Source: Nitrospirota bacterium
Lineage (GTDB): Bacteria > Nitrospirota > Thermodesulfovibrionia > Thermodesulfovibrionales > UBA6898
Assembly (NCBI GenBank): GCA_003252075.1
Contig: QKDO01000065.1
Location: 1 to 37,093, forward strand
Direction: 5' to 3'
DNA: 37,093 bases
The position numbers and the translations under genes are program-made. The notes beneath the pieces are model-generated. The model did not search any database. It saw only the letters and a program-made list of their open reading frames with translations, and was not told the origin of the DNA. How positions within the stretch are numbered: position 1 is the first letter of the stretch; each line of letters starts with the position of its first letter. Of the stretch, positions 33,742 through 37,093 are shown one piece after another.

Positions 33742-34332
33742 ATGGACAACAGCGATGAAGAAGATATCATTGCCCGATGCAGGAAAGGTGATGTGGACGC
33801 CTTTGAGGTCCTCGTGAGGACGTACCAGGGCAGAATGTTCAATATCGCCTGCAGGATCATTGGCGATGCCGATGACGCAGCCGAAGTTGTGCAGGATACC
33901 TTTGTGGCTGCCTACAGAAATCTGCATGCTTTTGAGCAGAGATCCCGCTTCTCGACCTGGCTGTATGCCATTACCGTAAATATGTCTCGCAACAAGCTGA
34001 GCCAAGTCATGGCGCGGAAGGCCCGCGAGACACATTCTCTTGACGACCCGCCGACTCATGACCCTGTCAGGGGGAACAGGGAACCGGCATCAAGTGAGCC
34101 TTCGGCCCTCGATCAGCTGACAGGAAAAGAGCAGCAGGCAATGATCCAGAGATGTCTGAACAGGCTTGAACCGGAGTTCAGAGAGGTCATCGTTCTTCGG
34201 GACGTTCAGGGATTTGCCTACGCGGAAATAGGTACAATGCTCGGCCTCGCAGTCGGCACTGTCAAATCGCGGCTCTTCAGGGCGCGGGAATCGGTAAAAA
34301 CCTGTCTGAAGAACGTCATGGGAGATCGGTAG
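33742..34332 (+). CDS. ECF (sigma-24/RpoE-like) RNA polymerase sigma factor
   Basis: About 196 residues from the ATG at 33742; a TTG at 33685 would overlap the previous gene and adds non-family residues. Region 2 shows DAFEVLVRTYQGRMFNIACR, DAAEVVQDTFVAAYRNLHAF and FSTWLYAITVN. Region 4 shows LEPEFREVIVLRDVQGFAYAEIGTMLG and VGTVKSRLFRARESVK. It would direct polymerase to its own regulon and probably to this operon. The anti-sigma gene begins directly after its stop codon. The upstream neighbour is a gas-sensor pseudokinase. Confidence 0.93.
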   Translation: MDNSDEEDIIARCRKGDVDAFEVLVRTYQGRMFNIACRIIGDADDAAEVVQDTFVAAYRNLHAFEQRSRFSTWLYAITVNMSRNKLSQVMARKARETHSLDDPPTHDPVRGNREPASSEPSALDQLTGKEQQAMIQRCLNRLEPEFREVIVLRDVQGFAYAEIGTMLGLAVGTVKSRLFRARESVKTCLKNVMGDR

Positions 34333-35292
34333 ATGGACTGCAGCACCATACAGCAGAAGCTTGCCGAATATGCAGAGGGGAGTCTCCTTCCGGATGAAAT
34401 GAAAGAGATTGAAAAACACCTCGCCACGTGTGAAAAGTGCAGGTCAGACGCTTCTGAGCTGAAGAAGACGATCGAAGCGCTGAAAGGGCTCGATGATATC
34501 CCTTCCCCCCCCTGGCTGACCCAGAAGGTGATGCAGAAGGTCAGGATAGAGGCCCGGTCGAAGAAGAGACTACTCCGGAAACTGTTCTTCCCGCTCCATA
34601 TCAAGCTGCCTATCGAAGCGGTTGCAACCCTTTTGATCGCAGGAGCCGCTGTTCTCATTATGAAAAGCATGGGACCAGACCTCCAGCCCGTGACGAGTCT
34701 TACGGAAAAACCTCAGGTGCAGACGCTCACGCCGGAAAAAGAGACATTGCAAAAAAACTATACGGCAGAGAGACAGGCTGCCGGAAAAGGCGAGCGGGCC
34801 CCGGCTCCCCTTACCCACCCAGAGGCAGAAACATCATCCGGTCAGCCTCGTGTGCATGACCAGCAGCCGGTCCCGGCGCCTCCGGTGGCTGCAGCCCCTG
34901 CACCACCAGCTCCTGTCGCGCGGAGTTTCGAGGCTGGCAAGGCTCTTGATTCCGCAGCTCCCGCAGAAGAAAGACAGAAGGCCGCATCCGGCTCAGCCCG
35001 GTCACCTCTCCCTTCAGAGAAAAAAGGAGCGGAAATTCCGACAATCAACCTGCAGGTCAAGGACATTAAAAAAGCAACGCAGGAGATCGAGACAGCCCTG
35101 TCAAAGTTAGGCGGCAGGCTGCTTGGTACAGGGAAACATGAGACAGCTACTACCCTGACCATTCATCTCGATCCGTCCCGGATTGGCGAGCTGATGGAGC
35201 AGCTCAGGCGCATCGGCCGCATAAAGGAGCCTCTGCCGGACACTACGAAATATCAAGAACATAATCTTACTATTATAATTTTAAATCAATAA
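34333..35292 (+). CDS. Zinc-finger anti-sigma factor, membrane-anchored
   Basis: A 319-residue protein. The N-terminal ZAS/zf-HC2 domain has H29-x3-C33-x2-C36 plus C3. A basic stretch leads to one membrane helix (about 93-110). A long Pro/Ala/Gln-rich periplasmic linker follows, then a folded C-terminal domain (about 245-319: LQVKDIKKATQEIETALSKL, HLDPSRIGELMEQLRRIGRI) similar in style to the DUF2275/DUF4349 ends of other anti-sigma factors. It should hold the cognate sigma factor at the membrane and release it on an envelope signal. Its ATG follows the sigma stop without a gap, with GGGAG 9 nt upstream. Confidence 0.9.
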   Translation: MDCSTIQQKLAEYAEGSLLPDEMKEIEKHLATCEKCRSDASELKKTIEALKGLDDIPSPPWLTQKVMQKVRIEARSKKRLLRKLFFPLHIKLPIEAVATLLIAGAAVLIMKSMGPDLQPVTSLTEKPQVQTLTPEKETLQKNYTAERQAAGKGERAPAPLTHPEAETSSGQPRVHDQQPVPAPPVAAAPAPPAPVARSFEAGKALDSAAPAEERQKAASGSARSPLPSEKKGAEIPTINLQVKDIKKATQEIETALSKLGGRLLGTGKHETATTLTIHLDPSRIGELMEQLRRIGRIKEPLPDTTKYQEHNLTIIILNQ

Positions 35293-35294
35293 GT

Positions 35295-35317
35295 TAAAAG
35301 TTCTTATTAAACTTTTA
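35295..35317 (+). terminator. Weak AT-rich hairpin after the anti-sigma gene
   Basis: TAAAAGTT (35295-35302) and AACTTTTA (35310-35317) form an 8-bp stem with a 7-nt loop, followed by CTTTATATT. Weak as a terminator because the stem has almost no G+C pairs and the T-tract is broken. Confidence 0.3.
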
Positions 35318-35508
35318 CTTTATATTAAATAATCGGATTTCTTTCTCTTTGCTGTTCTACTTCAGCAGGAATTTCTCATTGCATTTCGGGATCTTGCGCC
35401 CTCCCCTGAAACCGTCTCATGATACAATGGGACATTCGGGAACTTTTTCATCCTCGCTGCTGTCTAACAATGCAAATACGCTGATAACATCAGCAAAGGG
35501 GGATCATC

Positions 35509-36957
35509 ATGACCAGGACCGCAACATTGTTTATCAGCATTATAACACTCTTTTTCTGGAGCTTCTCTGGAGCGGGGGCCGCACCGGCCGGGAGCGAACT
35601 TTCCGCATCTTCAACAGGCATTGAGGACCAGACCGGCGTTACAATAACCATCTATAACGTGAACCTCGGGCTGGTAAAAGATACCCGCATGATCAACCTT
35701 CCGAAGGGGACATCAGATCTGAGGTTCATGGATGTAGCCGCACAGATCATCCCGGCAAGTGTGCATATTAAATCTCTGGTCAATGCCGAGAGCCTCAGGG
35801 TGCTCGAACAGAACTATGAATACGACCTGCTCAATCCCCAGAGGCTGCTCGACAAGTATGTGGGCAAGGAGGTGAAACTGTACCAGAAGAATTTCTATAC
35901 AGAACGCGAAGAGGTCGTTTCCGCCACCCTGCTCTCGAACAACGGCGGCCCGATCTTCAGGATCGGCAATGAGATCACGTTCGGCCATCCCGGCAGGATC
36001 ATCTTCCCCGGTGTCCCGGAAAACCTCATATCAAAGCCCACCCTTGTCTGGATGCTGGAGAACGACCTTCAGTCGGAGCAGAAGGTGGAGGCTTCCTACC
36101 TGACCAACGGCATTGCCTGGCGCGCTGATTACGTTGTGACCCTGAACGAAAAGGATGATCAGGCAGACCTCTCGGGATGGGTTACGATCGACAACAAGAG
36201 CGGGGCCGTCTACCGCGAGGCGAAGCTCAAGCTCGTGGCCGGCGATGTGAACCGGGTGAAGGACGAACAGGAATACCGATACAAGATGATGCGCGTTGCG
36301 GAGGCAGCCGCAGCGCCTGCCCCACAGTTCAAAGAAGAGGCTTTTTTTGAATACCACATCTACACGCTTCAGCGGCCATCCACGATCAAGGACAACCAGA
36401 CAAAACAAATCAGTCTCGTCAGTGCCGATAACATCCCGGTAAAGAAGGAGCTGGAATTCCGGGGGGCGAACTACTACTACACCGGCAGGTACGGCGATCC
36501 CATATCGAACCAGAAAGTCGGCGTGTTTGTGGAGGTACAGAACAAGAAGGAGTATAACCTTGGTATCCCTCTGCCCAAAGGCACGGTGAGGGTCTATAAG
36601 CATGATTCAGAGGGCAGCCTGCAGTTCATCGGCGAGGACATGATCGACCACACACCGAAGGACGAGAAGATAAGGGTCAAGCTCGGCGATGCCTTTGATG
36701 TTGTGGGAACCCGCAAGCAGATGGACTGGAAAAAGATCGTCTCGGACACGTACGAAGCCAGCTTCGAGATATCGCTCAGAAACCACAAGCAGGAAGATAT
36801 TATCGTGAAGGTCATAGAGCCCATACCGGGAGACTGGACTATGCTCAGCAGTTCCCATGACTATAAAAAGACCGCGGCATTCACCGCCGAGTTCGATATA
36901 CCCGTGCCGAAGGACAAAGAAGCGAAGCTGACGTACCGGGTGAGGATGCGGTATTAG
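35509..36957 (+). CDS. Exported DUF4139 domain protein
   Basis: A 482-residue protein. The signal peptide (TLFISIITLFFWSFSGAGAA) is followed by a beta-rich exported region of the DUF4139 family: VTITIYNVNLGLVKDTRMI, LEQNYEYDLLNPQRLLDKYVG, PTLVWMLENDLQ, VEASYLTNGIAWRADYVVTL, YHIYTLQRPSTIKDNQTKQI, GIPLPKGTVRVYKHDSEG, and a terminal beta-sandwich. GGGGG lies 8 nt before the ATG. It is 216 bp past the anti-sigma gene, so it may be a separate unit. DUF4139 proteins are exported and poorly understood. Confidence 0.9.
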   Translation: MTRTATLFISIITLFFWSFSGAGAAPAGSELSASSTGIEDQTGVTITIYNVNLGLVKDTRMINLPKGTSDLRFMDVAAQIIPASVHIKSLVNAESLRVLEQNYEYDLLNPQRLLDKYVGKEVKLYQKNFYTEREEVVSATLLSNNGGPIFRIGNEITFGHPGRIIFPGVPENLISKPTLVWMLENDLQSEQKVEASYLTNGIAWRADYVVTLNEKDDQADLSGWVTIDNKSGAVYREAKLKLVAGDVNRVKDEQEYRYKMMRVAEAAAAPAPQFKEEAFFEYHIYTLQRPSTIKDNQTKQISLVSADNIPVKKELEFRGANYYYTGRYGDPISNQKVGVFVEVQNKKEYNLGIPLPKGTVRVYKHDSEGSLQFIGEDMIDHTPKDEKIRVKLGDAFDVVGTRKQMDWKKIVSDTYEASFEISLRNHKQEDIIVKVIEPIPGDWTMLSSSHDYKKTAAFTAEFDIPVPKDKEAKLTYRVRMRY

Positions 36958-37045
36958 AAGAGACTTACAATAACAAACGCGGGGTTCCTGTCGTATTTTT
37001 TGTCATTCTTTTTTTCATTCTGGGAACCGGAATAGATTCAATGTA

Positions 37046-37093
37046 ATGAAAGACAAAGAATTAATTAAAAGAGAAAACCGAACAAATCACTTC
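37046..37093 (+). CDS. Possible start of a gene running off the window
   Basis: An ATG at 37046 opens 16 charged codons (MKDKELIKRENRTNHF) to the edge. No clear ribosome site; too little to judge. Confidence 0.2.
   Translation, partial: MKDKELIKRENRTNHF

Noticed and set aside
36983-37028. GGTTCC/GGAACC pair with intervening T-runs as terminator after the DUF4139 gene
   Set aside because: The arms are only 6 bp and the loop is over 30 nt; the T-runs lie inside the loop, not after the stem.

Overview
The window looks like chromosomal DNA of an anaerobic or facultative Gram-negative bacterium. It encodes an outer-membrane porin-like protein, Sec signal peptides, HD-GYP, globin-coupled and hemerythrin proteins, and a split B12-dependent methylmalonyl-CoA mutase. 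The style (HEAT plus HD-GYP pair, CoA-transferase fused to GNAT, EtfA with a ferredoxin domain, ECF sigma with a zinc-finger anti-sigma) fits Nitrospirota or Desulfobacterota-like lineages. This is inference from gene content, not a phylogenetic result. No rRNA, tRNA, CRISPR array, insertion sequence or phage gene was recognised.

Layout. (1) 1-4758: a hemerythrin gene on the minus strand, a 0.6 kb gap, then a plus-strand pair encoding a HEAT-repeat protein and an HD-GYP phosphodiesterase that appear to share an N-terminal domain. (2) 5055-10758: a plus-strand signalling block with a stand-alone receiver, a membrane PAS/pseudo-histidine kinase fused to a DEDDh 3'-5' exonuclease, a 64-residue two-helix membrane protein, and an SLC5 symporter-STAC-histidine kinase of the CbrA/CrbS type. 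(3) 10792-15127: a minus-strand CoA-transferase/GNAT fusion divergent from lemA and a DUF2207 membrane protein. (4) 15398-15604: a small antitoxin-like gene in an AT-richer pocket. (5) 15769-30197: twelve minus-strand genes that make up a propionate/methylmalonyl-CoA module. (6) 30302-32437: a helical hypothetical protein, a YtkA/FixH-like exported protein and a porin-like protein, all minus. (7) 32537-36957: plus-strand protoglobin/pseudokinase, ECF sigma factor, zinc-finger anti-sigma factor and a DUF4139 protein.

How it works together. The minus-strand block encodes the whole route propionate -> propionyl-CoA (PrpE) -> methylmalonyl-CoA (two-subunit biotin carboxylase) -> epimerase -> mutase (two genes plus MeaB chaperone) -> succinyl-CoA -> succinate with ATP/GTP formation (SucCD). 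EtfAB provides electron transfer, and there is an unexpected trans-AT-type acyltransferase. The route is reversible in principle. The symporter-kinase island is of the type known to control acetate/acyl-CoA metabolism in other bacteria (CrbS/R, CbrA/B), so it could sense a short-chain carboxylate used by the block downstream. That link is inference.

The most unusual items are two proteins with kinase-like folds that lack the phospho-accepting histidine: one carries a nuclease domain (His to Glu), the other a heme-globin sensor domain (His to Asp).
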